Assembly: GCF_008312895.1 (NCBI RefSeq)
Contig: NZ_VSSP01000017.1
Coordinates: forward strand, 1 to 61,404
Source: Luteimonas suaedae
Lineage (GTDB): Bacteria > Pseudomonadota > Gammaproteobacteria > Xanthomonadales > Xanthomonadaceae
DNA length: 61,404 nt
Reading direction: 5' to 3'
The notes under the pieces: model-generated
The model's input: only the letters and a program-made list of their open reading frames with translations
What the model was told of the DNA's origin: nothing
The model's database searches: none
Translations under genes and position numbers: made by a program
In this document: one piece after another, positions 9,393-18,944 of the stretch
How the letters are laid out: every line of letters starts with the position of its first letter
Position numbering within the stretch: position 1 is the stretch's first letter

Positions 9393-10691
9393 TCATCGGT
9401 TCTCGGCCTGCAACCGGCGATGGAGGGCGCCGTAATCGTTCGCCAGCGCGTGCGCCGATGCCGGGCGCCGCAGGCAATCGGCGAGTGCCCGCGGCGGGAC
9501 CACGGCATGGCCGACCAGCGGCTCGACGATGGTCTCGAACTTGGCCGGGTGCGCGGTGGCGACGACCGCCCACGGGCGCGTGTCGCCCTGCGCGCGCAGC
9601 CGCTCGAGCAGATGCAGCCCGGTGGCGGTGTGTGGGCAGGGCACGATGCCGTGGCGCACGGGGGCGGCGTGGATGATGTCGCGGATGGTGGCGTCATCCA
9701 CCGCGTCGGCGCGGACCGCCGCACGCAGGGCGCCGTCGTCGTTGTCGTGCCATTGCCGCAGGCGCTCGAAGTTGCTGGGCGCGCCCACGTCCATGGCATT
9801 GGCCAGGGTGGCGCGGGTGGGCTGCGGCGCGTAGCCGCCACCGGCGAAATAGCGCGGCAGGACGTCATTGGCATTGGTCGCCAGTCGGATGTCCCCGATC
9901 GGCAGGCCCATGCGCCGGGCCAGCAGCGCGGCGCAGGCGTTGCCGAGGTTGCCGGTCGGCACGATGAGGTTGAGGGCCACGCCGTGCTCGGCGCGGAACC
10001 GCAATGCCGCGTGCGCGTAGTACGCCGCCTGCGGCAGCAGCCGGCCGAGACTGATGCTGTTGGCCGAGGTGAGCGCGCGCGCGCGGCGCAAGGCCTCGTC
10101 GGCCAGCGCCTGCTTGGCCAGCCGCTGGCAATCGTCGAAACTGCCGGCGACGCGGAACGTGCGCACGTTGTCGCCCCAGCATTCCAGCCCGTGCGCCTGC
10201 CGTGGCGACACCCGGCCGTCGGGGTACAGGATCACCACCTCGAACCCCGGCCGGCGGTGGAACGCGGCGGCGACGGCGGCGCCGGTATCGCCGGAGGTGG
10301 CGACCAGGATCGTGGTCGTCGGCGCTTCCGGCACCCGCAGTGCGGCCAGCGCCCCGGCGAGGAAACGCGCGGCGTAGTCCTTGAACGCAGCGGTGGGCCC
10401 GTAGAACAGCTCGAGCAGATGATCGCCTTCGCCCGCGAGCGGGCGCAGCGGCGCATCGAAGGAAAACGCCTGCGCGCAGATGTCGGTGAGATGATCGCGC
10501 AGCGACGATACCGCGAAATACGGTGCCAGCACCGCGTATGCGGTGTCGGCGAGCGTCGCACGGGGTCGCATGTCGGCGAGCGCGGGGATCCGTTCCGGCA
10601 CGTACAGGCCGCCGTCCGGTGCGAGGCCGGCGACGAGCGCACTGTCGATGCTGGTCGGCGGGGTATTGCCGTGGGTGCTGATGAAGTTCAT
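9393..10691 (-). CDS. thrC: Threonine synthase ThrC
   Basis: PLP enzyme converting O-phosphohomoserine to threonine, the last step of the pathway. The 432-residue protein starts MNFISTHGNTPP, typical of ThrC. The PLP lysine lies in GPTAAFKDYAARFL near residue 107, the phosphate-binding segment VATSGDTGAAVAAAF is near 143, and VPTGNLGNACAA is near 232. Third gene of the thr operon, 249 bp after thrB. That gap is filled with repeat elements that could separate its expression from thrB. No clear U-tailed terminator follows before the ilv promoter. Confidence 0.96.
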   Translation of the reverse strand: MNFISTHGNTPPTSIDSALVAGLAPDGGLYVPERIPALADMRPRATLADTAYAVLAPYFAVSSLRDHLTDICAQAFSFDAPLRPLAGEGDHLLELFYGPTAAFKDYAARFLAGALAALRVPEAPTTTILVATSGDTGAAVAAAFHRRPGFEVVILYPDGRVSPRQAHGLECWGDNVRTFRVAGSFDDCQRLAKQALADEALRRARALTSANSISLGRLLPQAAYYAHAALRFRAEHGVALNLIVPTGNLGNACAALLARRMGLPIGDIRLATNANDVLPRYFAGGGYAPQPTRATLANAMDVGAPSNFERLRQWHDNDDGALRAAVRADAVDDATIRDIIHAAPVRHGIVPCPHTATGLHLLERLRAQGDTRPWAVVATAHPAKFETIVEPLVGHAVVPPRALADCLRRPASAHALANDYGALHRRLQAENR

Positions 10692-10732
10692 GGATGATCG
10701 TTACAGGTAGGCAGGGCGATGGGGCGGGCAGT

Positions 10733-10756
10733 CCTTCTCCCGCTTGCGGGAGAAGG
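10733..10756. repeat. Hairpin repeat in thrB-thrC gap
   Basis: Perfect 11-bp inverted repeat CCTTCTCCCGC/GCGGGAGAAGG with a 2-nt loop, same family as the copies at 7.2 and 12.0 kb. Further degenerate copies follow between 10836 and 10965, together with a GC-rich stretch of reiterated GGCCCGCGCCCC units (10860-10900). The whole 249-bp thrB-thrC gap therefore consists largely of repeats. Confidence 0.8.
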
Positions 10757-10936
10757 TGCCCCGAAGGGCCTGCCCCCGAATGCTCTAGTCGGGGGGCGGA
10801 TGAGGGCGCTCTTGCCTTTCGCGGCTTGCGCCGCGCCCTCACCCCAACCCCCGCTTCGCGCCCCGGCCCGCGCCCCGGCCCGCGCGCTGGCGCGCGGGCG
10901 TTCATCGGCACGCGAGCCGGGGGTTCGCAAGCGTAC

Positions 10937-10965
10937 CTCTTCACCCCGTAAACGGGAGAGGGGCT
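10937..10965. repeat. Hairpin repeat overlapping the thrB stop codon
   Basis: Degenerate member of the CTCTCCC/GGGAGAG family (CCTCTTCACCCCGTAAACGGGAGAGGGG). The thrB frame enters it, reads EAPLPFTG and stops on the TAA (minus strand) within its loop region. Confidence 0.7.
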
Positions 10966-11909
10966 TCGTCGGCGTCAATAACGTCCGCACGCGGGCCGGC
11001 GACCGGAGAGACGTGGACGCGGACGTCGAAGCCGGCATCGATGAACCCGGCACGCATCGCCGGCGCCGCGGCCTGCGCCTGCGCCTTTGACGCGAACCAG
11101 GCGAACACGCTCGGCCCGCCGCCGGAGATGCTGGCGCCGAGCGCGCCGTGGTCGAACGCCGCAGCCTTCACCCGGGCGAAGCCGGGAATCAGCGGCGCCC
11201 GGCGCGGCTCCACCAGCACGTCGCGCAGGCCTTCGGCGATCAGTGCCGGGTCGCCGCGCTGCAGCCCGGTCAGGAACAGCGCCAGGTGCGCCTGCTGTTC
11301 GACGATGGCGTGCAGCGGATACGGTTCGGCCAGCGCCGCGCGTGAACGCCGCGTCTCCAGCACCTGGTCAGGATGCACCACCACGCAGTGCAGCCACGCG
11401 GGCGTCGCCAGCGCGATCATGCGCGTGGCCGTGGCCATGACCACGCCGCCGAGCAGCATCGGCGCGACGTTGTCGCCGTGGCGGCTGCCGCTGGAGACCG
11501 CCTCGCCGTCGAGCGCGAAGGGATACAGCGCCGCGCGCGGCAGCGGTGCGTCGAGCAGCGCATTCGCGGCCACCAGCGCGGCCACGCACGAGGCCGCCGA
11601 ACCGCCGAGTCCGGAACCGAGCGGGATGCCCTTGTCGAGGTCCAGCGCGAAGCCGTGCGCAAGCCCGAGCGCGTCGCGCAGCGCGATCAGGGCGCGGCCG
11701 GCGGTGTTTTCCTCCGCGGCCAGCGGTAGATTGCCGGCGCCGGCGGCGTCGCCGCCGATCGCGTCGATCCGCACCACGGGTGCGTCGATCCGGCGCACGC
11801 GGGCGATGTCGCGCGGCCCGTCGATGGCATGGCCGAGCAGGTCGAAACCGACGCCGATGTTGCCGACGCTGGCCGGAGCGAAGGCGGTGGCCTGTGAGGG
11901 TCGACTCAT
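10941..11909 (-). CDS. thrB: Homoserine kinase ThrB
   Basis: GHMP-family kinase phosphorylating homoserine with ATP. 322 residues. The ATP loop [15 protein letters not shown] is near residue 92, the first GHMP motif [15 protein letters not shown] is near residue 14, and the third motif [14 protein letters not shown] is near residue 266. Start ATG at 11909 gives the usual N-terminus [17 protein letters not shown]. The upstream ribosome-binding site is weak. The last eight residues are encoded by a hairpin repeat. The gene lies 351 bp downstream of thrA, an unusually long intra-operon gap that contains an inverted pair of repeats. Confidence 0.96.
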   Translation of the reverse strand: MSRPSQATAFAPASVGNIGVGFDLLGHAIDGPRDIARVRRIDAPVVRIDAIGGDAAGAGNLPLAAEENTAGRALIALRDALGLAHGFALDLDKGIPLGSGLGGSAASCVAALVAANALLDAPLPRAALYPFALDGEAVSSGSRHGDNVAPMLLGGVVMATATRMIALATPAWLHCVVVHPDQVLETRRSRAALAEPYPLHAIVEQQAHLALFLTGLQRGDPALIAEGLRDVLVEPRRAPLIPGFARVKAAAFDHGALGASISGGGPSVFAWFASKAQAQAAAPAMRAGFIDAGFDVRVHVSPVAGPRADVIDADEAPLPFTG

Positions 11910-11994
11910 ACTGCGCACTCGGATGGAAGAGAGCGTTTTGCCGCGGATCCGCACGTATGAGCGCGGATAAGGCCAGGCGAGCGAGATGAAGGCT

Positions 11995-12035
11995 CCCTCT
12001 CCCCCGCTTGCGGGGGAGAGGGCTGGGGTGAGGGG
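11995..12035. repeat. Hairpin repeat, copy 1 of an inverted pair between thrA and thrB
   Basis: Stem CCCTCTCCCCCGC/GCGGGGGAGAGGG (11995-12022) followed by CTGGGGTGAGGG. This copy is in the opposite orientation to the one at 12136-12177, so the two tails face each other across about 100 bp, like a bacterial interspersed mosaic element doublet. Confidence 0.9.
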
Positions 12036-12135
12036 GCCAGCCGAAGCCGGCGTCTTGTCGGCGTGCGAAATGACAAAAAGCACAATGCCGCACTCGAGAA
12101 ATGCCCTCGTCCGAATGCTGATCGGCGCCGGTTCA

Positions 12136-12177
12136 CCCCCTCATCCCAACCCTCTCCCCCGCAAGCGGGGGAGAGGG
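12136..12177. repeat. Hairpin repeat, copy 2 of an inverted pair between thrA and thrB
   Basis: CCCCTCATCCCAA tail followed by the stem CCCTCTCCCCCGC/GCGGGGGAGAGGG (12150-12177). Mirror image of the copy at 11995-12035. The pair could fold as two hairpins or as one large cruciform inside the thr message. Confidence 0.9.
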
Positions 12178-12260
12178 CGCCGGCATATTGTTCTGCTTGC
12201 GTATCCGCGCGCATCCGTGGCAATCGCTTGTCTCCCGGTAGTCTGTCGAAGCATCGCCGC

Positions 12261-15026
12261 TCACGACCGCGCCCCGAGCGACTGCGCGATCGCCAGCACG
12301 TCGCCGAACACGCCGGCCGCGGTGACCTCGGGGCCGGCGCCCGGGCCCTGCACCACCAGCGGATTGTCGGCGTAGCGGGCGCTGCGGAACTGCACCAGGT
12401 TGTCGGTGAGCCGCGTGTGGCAGCAAGCATGGTCGGCCGGCAGCGCGACCACGCCGACGCTGGCGCGGCCGTCCTCGCCGAGGCGGGCGAGGTGGCGCAG
12501 CCGGCATCCGTCCGCGTGTGCGGCCTCCAGGCGCGCCTGCATCGGCGCGTCGAGCTCCTCCAGCCGCGCCAGGAATTCGTCCAGGCTCGCCTGTCGCAGC
12601 GGCTCGGGCACCAGGCTCTCCACCTCCACGTCGTCGAGCGACAGTTCGCGCCCGGCCTCGCGCGCCAGGATCACCAGCTTGCGCGCCACGTCCAGGCCGG
12701 ACAGGTCGTCACGCGGGTCCGGTTCGGTGTAGCCGAGTTCGCGGGCTTCGCGCACCAGCGCCGAGAACGGGCGGCTGCCGTCGTAGCTGTTGAACAGCCA
12801 GGCCAGGGTGCCCGACAGCATGCCGTCGATGCCGTGCAGCGTGTCGCCGGTGTCGAGCAGGTTGCGCAGGGTCAGGATCACCGGCAGGCCGGCGCCGACG
12901 GTGGCCTCGTAGAGGAAGCGTCCGCCGCCCGCACGCCGGGCGGCGGCGATCGCCGCGTAGCGCGCCCAGTCGCCGCTGCCGGCGTGCTTGTTGGGCGTGA
13001 CCACGTGGATGCCGGCCGCCAGCCACTCGGGATATTTCGCCGCCACCGCGTCGCTGGCGCTGCAGTCGACGATCATCGCGTGCGGCAGGTGCTCGGCGCG
13101 CACGTGCGCGGCGAAGGCGTCGAGGTCGATGGCCTGGGCGCTGCCGGCGCCGAGCCGGTCGAGCGCCTCGGCCGGCGCGATCGCGGCGTGGTCGAGGGTC
13201 ATTCCGCGGCTGTTGCCGATGGCGCGCAGGCGCAGGTCGATGCCCGAGCGTTCGCGCAGTCCCGGTCCCACCTCCGTCAGCTGCCGCAGCAGCGTGCGGC
13301 CGACGTTGCCCGGCCCGATCAGGCCGACCGAGACCGTCTGCGGCGACAGCCAGAACGCCGCGTGCGCGGCGCGCAGTGCACGGGTGGCGTCGGCGCGCGC
13401 GATGGCGACCGACAGGTTGCGCTCGCTGGCGCCCTGCGCGATCGCGCGCACGTTCACCCGTGCCTGCGCCAGCCCGCCGAACAGCCGTGCCGCCACGCCG
13501 TGGCTGCCGACCATGCCGTCGCCGACCGCGGCCAGCACGCAGATGTCGCCGGTGACCTGCACGCCCTGCGCCTGTCCATCGGCGATCGCCTCGGCGAAGG
13601 CGGCGCGGATCGCGTCGCGGCCGCGTTCGGCCTGGCCGGCGCGCACCACGCAGCAGATCGAGTGTTCGGAGGAACCCTGCGAGATCATCGTCACCGACAC
13701 GCCGGCGCCGTGCAGCGCCGCGAACAGGCGTTCGGCGATGCCGGGCACGCCGACCAGGCCGTTGCCGGTCAGCTCCAGCACGGCCAGGTCGTCGACCAGG
13801 CTCAGGCCCTTGACCGGCCCGCCGCCGAACGCGGTGGGCGTGGCGTCGCCGTCGGCACAGATCAGGGTGCCGGGCGCCTGCGGTCGCAGCGTATTGCGGA
13901 TCCGCACCGGGATGCCGCGCGCCTGCACCGGCGCCAGCGTCTGCGGGTGCAGCACCCGCGCACCGAAGTAGGCCAGCTCGCAGGCCTCGGCATAGGAGAT
14001 CGCCGGCAGGCAGACCGCGTCCGGCACCAGCCGCGGATCGGCCGAGAGCACGCCGTCGACGTCGGTCCAGATGGTGAGCGCATCGGCATCGAACAGGTCG
14101 GCAAAGATCGAGGCCGAATAGTCGCTGCCGTTGCGCCCCAACGTGGTCGCCTCGCCATGCGCATCGCGGGCGATGAAACCGGTGACGACGACGTCGCGTC
14201 CGCGGTGGCGCGCGCGCCAGGCGTGCAGGCGCGCACGGCTTTGCCCGCGGTCGACGCCGGCGCCCATCTCGCCCGGATGCACCACCAGCACGTCGCGCGC
14301 ATCCAGCCGTTCCCAGCCCGCCGCCGCGCCGCCGAGCGCCGCCTGCAGCAGCAGCGACGACCACAGCTCGCCGTAGCCCTGCACGCGGGTGGCGATGCGG
14401 TCGGCGTCATGCTCCCCGGCGCCGGGCAGGGCTGCGAGTTCCCCTCGCAAGGCGTCGAACTGTTCGAGCAACGCATCGTGCAGGGCGGCTGTTTCGTTCT
14501 CGGGAAAAGAGGGTTGAGGGAGATCGGCTGTCGCGATTGCCACGGCCGCACAGCTCGCAAATCCCCCCAGCCCTTCCGCTTCAAAAGCGCTAGGAGCAAA
14601 GGGGGCAACAGCTCGGTTCGCCCTGGTCGCGGAAAGCCCGCTTCTCTCCGAAGGCAGCAACCGAGTTGAAGGTCCGGCGGCATCCGGAGCTCCGCCTCCG
14701 CCCTTGGCGCCTTGCCCTTTTGAAGCAGGGGGGGCGGGGAGGAGTTGCTTCGGCTGCAGCGCATCGGCCACCGCCAGGTGCCGGCTGCGCAGCGCGGTCC
14801 AGGCCGGCATCCAATCGCTGCCGCGACGGGCGTGGGCGATCAACGTCAGCAGTGCATCGGTGGTGCCCTGCATGGCCGAGACCACCACCACGCGGTGGTG
14901 CGTGGACGCGTCGTCGTCGAGCAGCGCACATACGCGGCGGAAGCGGCCGGCATCGGCCAGGCTACTGCCGCCGAACTTGTGCACGCGGCAGGCGACGGAT
15001 TCGCTGGAGGGAAGGGCGGACGGCAT
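12261..15026 (-). CDS. thrA: Bifunctional aspartokinase / homoserine dehydrogenase I ThrA with an in-frame insertion
   Basis: The N-terminal aspartokinase (VHKFGGSSLAD at residue 15; GRNGSDYSASIFADLF and WTDVDGV downstream) is followed by two ACT repeats (SQGSSEHSICCV, AQGASERNLSVAI) and homoserine dehydrogenase (GLIGPGNVGRTLL; VTPNKHAGSGDW; YTEPDPRDDLSGLDVARK). It starts and ends the common path from aspartate to homoserine. The product is 921 residues, against about 820-835 for relatives. The excess is residues about 91-178, a low-complexity segment (QPKQLLPAPPASKGQGAKGG and onwards) lying between HLAVADAL and HDALLEQFDALRGEL. Start ATG at 15026 has GGAG 7 nt upstream. Control by the thrL attenuator is likely. 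Confidence 0.95.
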   Translation of the reverse strand: MPSALPSSESVACRVHKFGGSSLADAGRFRRVCALLDDDASTHHRVVVVSAMQGTTDALLTLIAHARRGSDWMPAWTALRSRHLAVADALQPKQLLPAPPASKGQGAKGGGGAPDAAGPSTRLLPSERSGLSATRANRAVAPFAPSAFEAEGLGGFASCAAVAIATADLPQPSFPENETAALHDALLEQFDALRGELAALPGAGEHDADRIATRVQGYGELWSSLLLQAALGGAAAGWERLDARDVLVVHPGEMGAGVDRGQSRARLHAWRARHRGRDVVVTGFIARDAHGEATTLGRNGSDYSASIFADLFDADALTIWTDVDGVLSADPRLVPDAVCLPAISYAEACELAYFGARVLHPQTLAPVQARGIPVRIRNTLRPQAPGTLICADGDATPTAFGGGPVKGLSLVDDLAVLELTGNGLVGVPGIAERLFAALHGAGVSVTMISQGSSEHSICCVVRAGQAERGRDAIRAAFAEAIADGQAQGVQVTGDICVLAAVGDGMVGSHGVAARLFGGLAQARVNVRAIAQGASERNLSVAIARADATRALRAAHAAFWLSPQTVSVGLIGPGNVGRTLLRQLTEVGPGLRERSGIDLRLRAIGNSRGMTLDHAAIAPAEALDRLGAGSAQAIDLDAFAAHVRAEHLPHAMIVDCSASDAVAAKYPEWLAAGIHVVTPNKHAGSGDWARYAAIAAARRAGGGRFLYEATVGAGLPVILTLRNLLDTGDTLHGIDGMLSGTLAWLFNSYDGSRPFSALVREARELGYTEPDPRDDLSGLDVARKLVILAREAGRELSLDDVEVESLVPEPLRQASLDEFLARLEELDAPMQARLEAAHADGCRLRHLARLGEDGRASVGVVALPADHACCHTRLTDNLVQFRSARYADNPLVVQGPGAGPEVTAAGVFGDVLAIAQSLGARS
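14493..14756. repeat. In-frame repeat-like insertion within thrA
   Basis: About 264 bp (88 codons) with no counterpart expected in aspartokinase. On the plus strand it contains GCAAATCCCCCCAGCCCTTCC, TTCAAAAGCGC, AGGAGCAAAGGGGG and later CCCTTTTGAAGCAGGGGGGG. These pieces look like the CCCCCTTTTGAAAGGGGG-type intergenic repeats of this bacterial group. The frame stays open throughout. Confidence 0.65.
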
Positions 15027-15059
15027 CGGGAGGCTCCGGTTCGGGCCCCGCGCCGGTCG

Positions 15060-15095
15060 GGTGTGGCCGCCTGGCCGCACCCGGATCGGGTGCGG
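15060..15095 (-). promoter_or_regulatory. Candidate thr attenuator: two mutually exclusive hairpins
   Basis: Between the thrL stop and thrA, on the minus strand, CCGCACCC/GGGTGCGG (15095-15088 with 15082-15075) forms an 8-bp hairpin. The second arm also belongs to GGTGCGGCC/GGCCACACC (15081-15073 with 15068-15060). Only one can form at a time, the 2:3 versus 3:4 logic of attenuators. No U-tract follows the second hairpin, so a standard intrinsic terminator is not proven. Confidence 0.55.
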
Positions 15096-15110
15096 AGCGG
15101 CGTGGTCAGG

Positions 15111-15179
15111 TCAGGCGATGGACACGCGCGTCCGCACTCCGGTGCCGGTGCGACCGGTACCGGTGGTGGTAATCGTCAC
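15111..15179 (-). CDS. thrL: thr operon leader peptide
   Basis: Short frame from a GTG at 15179 reading (M)TITTTGTGRTGTGVRTRVSIA and a TGA. Of 22 residues, eight are Thr and two are Ile, the two amino acids that control thr attenuation in enterobacteria. It lies between a good promoter and thrA and is followed by alternative hairpins. There is no obvious ribosome-binding site; an in-frame TTG four codons upstream is an alternative start. An overlapping ATG frame (MRDDYHHRYR...) shows no such bias. Confidence 0.75.
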   Translation of the reverse strand: MTITTTGTGRTGTGVRTRVSIA

Positions 15180-15252
15180 GCATGCAACCAATGTCCGCGG
15201 GTGCGGGCAGTGGCGGCAGGCGGGGCGGGCGGATGCGGCGGGCATGGCGACA

Positions 15253-15282
15253 GCAATAGCGGATCATGATGCACCGCGTCAA
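15253..15282 (-). promoter_or_regulatory. Promoter of the thr operon
   Basis: Minus-strand -35 TTGACG (15282-15277) and -10 TATTGC (15258-15253) separated by 18 nt. Transcription would begin near 15246, leaving about 65 nt before the thrL GTG. Confidence 0.55.
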
Positions 15283-15361
15283 GCGGCGCAGGAGAACCAA
15301 TGCCCATCCACTGCCCCCGCGCGGTCGCCGCGCGTGACGGCAGCGGCCGCGCCGATTGTGG

Positions 15362-15367
15362 TGTAAT
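15362..15367 (+). promoter_or_regulatory. Probable -10 element for thiC
   Basis: TGTAAT just upstream of the riboswitch would start transcription at about 15373, the first base of riboswitch stem P1. The -35 is not obvious. Confidence 0.4.
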
Positions 15368-15371
15368 GCCC

Positions 15372-17411
<2,040 letters not shown>

Positions 17412-17435
17412 GCCGACGGGACAGGCGGAAAGGGG

Positions 17436-17453
17436 CCCCGGCGTGTGCCGGGG
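17436..17453. terminator. Hairpin between convergent thiC and wza genes
   Basis: CCCCGGC-GTGT-GCCGGGG perfect stem 24 nt after the thiC stop. It lacks a clean T-run directly after the stem (CGACAAGTTCGTTCCTTTT follows on the plus strand). It is placed to serve thiC and possibly also wza from the other side. Confidence 0.55.
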
Positions 17454-17507
17454 CGACAAGTTCGTTCCTTTTCCCGGGACCCGGCGTCATCCGAATCCCA
17501 ACCGGGT

Positions 17508-18611
17508 TCAGTTGCCGGTGCGGTCGATGTTGTATTGCGCGGCCGCGGCGTTGTTGATGATGCCGGTGAGCGGCAGCAACTGGGTGAGGAACCGGTTCCA
17601 GCGGGTGACGCCGGCCGGTCCGACCCAGACCACGTCACCGGCCTGCAACGGGAAGCGGTCGGCGAGGGCGAAAGCGACCGGCGATTCGGCATCGAGGTGG
17701 TACACCGTCGCCGGCGTGTTCTGCATCTCCTCGACACCGCGGATCACGTAGACCGCCTCACCTTTCGAGGTGGCCGGATTGAGGCCGCCGGTGCGGCCAA
17801 GCGCCTGTGTCAGGGTCATGTCGCTGGTCTTGAAGGTGATGGCCTGCGGCCGCAGCACTTCGCCGATCACGTAGATTTCCTTGCGGTCGTTGAACGGCAG
17901 GAACAGGCGATCGCCCGGCTTCAGGTAGATCTCCTGTGCCACGTTTCCGTTGCGGTTCAATGCGTCCAGGTCGATCTGGTAGTTCTTCTGGTCCCGCGTC
18001 AGCACCAGTCCGGACAGGTCGGCCTGATCGAGATCGACCTGCGCCGCGCCGATCGCCTGCGACAGCGTCAGCGGCACCGTCGTCAGCTCCTGTGGCGTGG
18101 TGTCAACGAACGCGCCCTGCAGCGAAACCCGGCTGCCGAAGCCGACCACGTTGACATCCACCTTGGGCTCGAGCAGGTACTTGGAGAGCCGGCTGGTGAG
18201 CGTGTCGCGCAGTTCCTCGATCGTCATGCCGGAGACGTCGATGTTGCCGGCATAGGGATAGAACAGCGTGCCGTCGGGCTTCACCAGGCGTCCGTTGCTG
18301 ACGGCCTGCTGCTGGCTGCCGGCGGGCGTGGTCAGTTCGGGATGGTCCCATACGGTGACCAGAACGGTGTCGCCCGGGTGGATCCGGTACGAGTCGGGCC
18401 GGTATTCGGTGAGTTCAGCCGGAATCTCCGTCGCCGGCTTCGACCCCTGCGCGACCAGCTGCGGCGTGATCGGGACCATCGCGACATCGCCTTCCTGTAC
18501 CAGCGTGTGGCTGTTCACGTTGCGCACCGACATGTGCTGACCGGTGCATCCGCTGAGGACGATGACCGCGATTGTCGTGGCCGCAAAGGGGAGAATCGTT
18601 GATTTCGGCAT
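17508..18611 (-). CDS. wza: Polysaccharide export outer-membrane lipoprotein (Wza/GumB family)
   Basis: Forms the outer-membrane channel through which the polymer leaves the cell. 367 residues. Signal peptide with lipobox VLSGC-TG (residues 18-24). The poly-export domain begins YRIHPGDTVLVTVWDHPEL near residue 75, with the paired motif NGRLVKPDGTLFYPYAGNIDVSG, followed by SLBB-type repeats (EIYVIGEVLRPQ near 260). The ATG at 18611 gives the best signal peptide. It is the last minus-strand gene of the polysaccharide locus. The C-terminus NNAAAAQYNIDRTGN is amphipathic, as in Wza-type exporters. Confidence 0.92.
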   Translation of the reverse strand: MPKSTILPFAATTIAVIVLSGCTGQHMSVRNVNSHTLVQEGDVAMVPITPQLVAQGSKPATEIPAELTEYRPDSYRIHPGDTVLVTVWDHPELTTPAGSQQQAVSNGRLVKPDGTLFYPYAGNIDVSGMTIEELRDTLTSRLSKYLLEPKVDVNVVGFGSRVSLQGAFVDTTPQELTTVPLTLSQAIGAAQVDLDQADLSGLVLTRDQKNYQIDLDALNRNGNVAQEIYLKPGDRLFLPFNDRKEIYVIGEVLRPQAITFKTSDMTLTQALGRTGGLNPATSKGEAVYVIRGVEEMQNTPATVYHLDAESPVAFALADRFPLQAGDVVWVGPAGVTRWNRFLTQLLPLTGIINNAAAAQYNIDRTGN

Positions 18612-18944
18612 GGCTGCTCGACACCTCGTGCTGGGTGGGCGCATCCTGGCGGTCGGTGCTCAAAACGGTGCGAAGAGCGGGCCGCGGTCGGACGCTGGCG
18701 GGGGGAAGAAACACGCGGTGCCGCGTCCGATGCACACCGTTTGCCGATCGAAGATTAAACGCTTCTCTGTGACGGCCGTCGCTCATCCGCGCCGGCGTTG
18801 GCTCCCGATTCAGCGGTGTCTACGCGGTGCGAAGAAGGTCGCGGCGAGCGCCGTGCGACCGGGCCCAATCCGTGCCAGCAAGAGGTTGCGCAGGAACGGG
18901 GGACCGAAAATTCGGCGGCGGCTCGGGGCCGAACCCGGACGCCG
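18612..18944. other. 333-bp intergenic region upstream of wza
   Basis: No credible gene. It is less GC-rich around 18745-18770 (minus-strand GTTTAATCTTCGATC), the most likely place for a separate wza promoter. No terminator was seen after the upstream membrane-protein gene. Confidence 0.5.

Noticed and set aside
15106..15258. Alternative leader frame starting MRDDYHHRYR upstream of thrA
   Set aside because: It has no threonine or isoleucine bias; the overlapping GTG frame is Thr-rich and ends before the hairpins.
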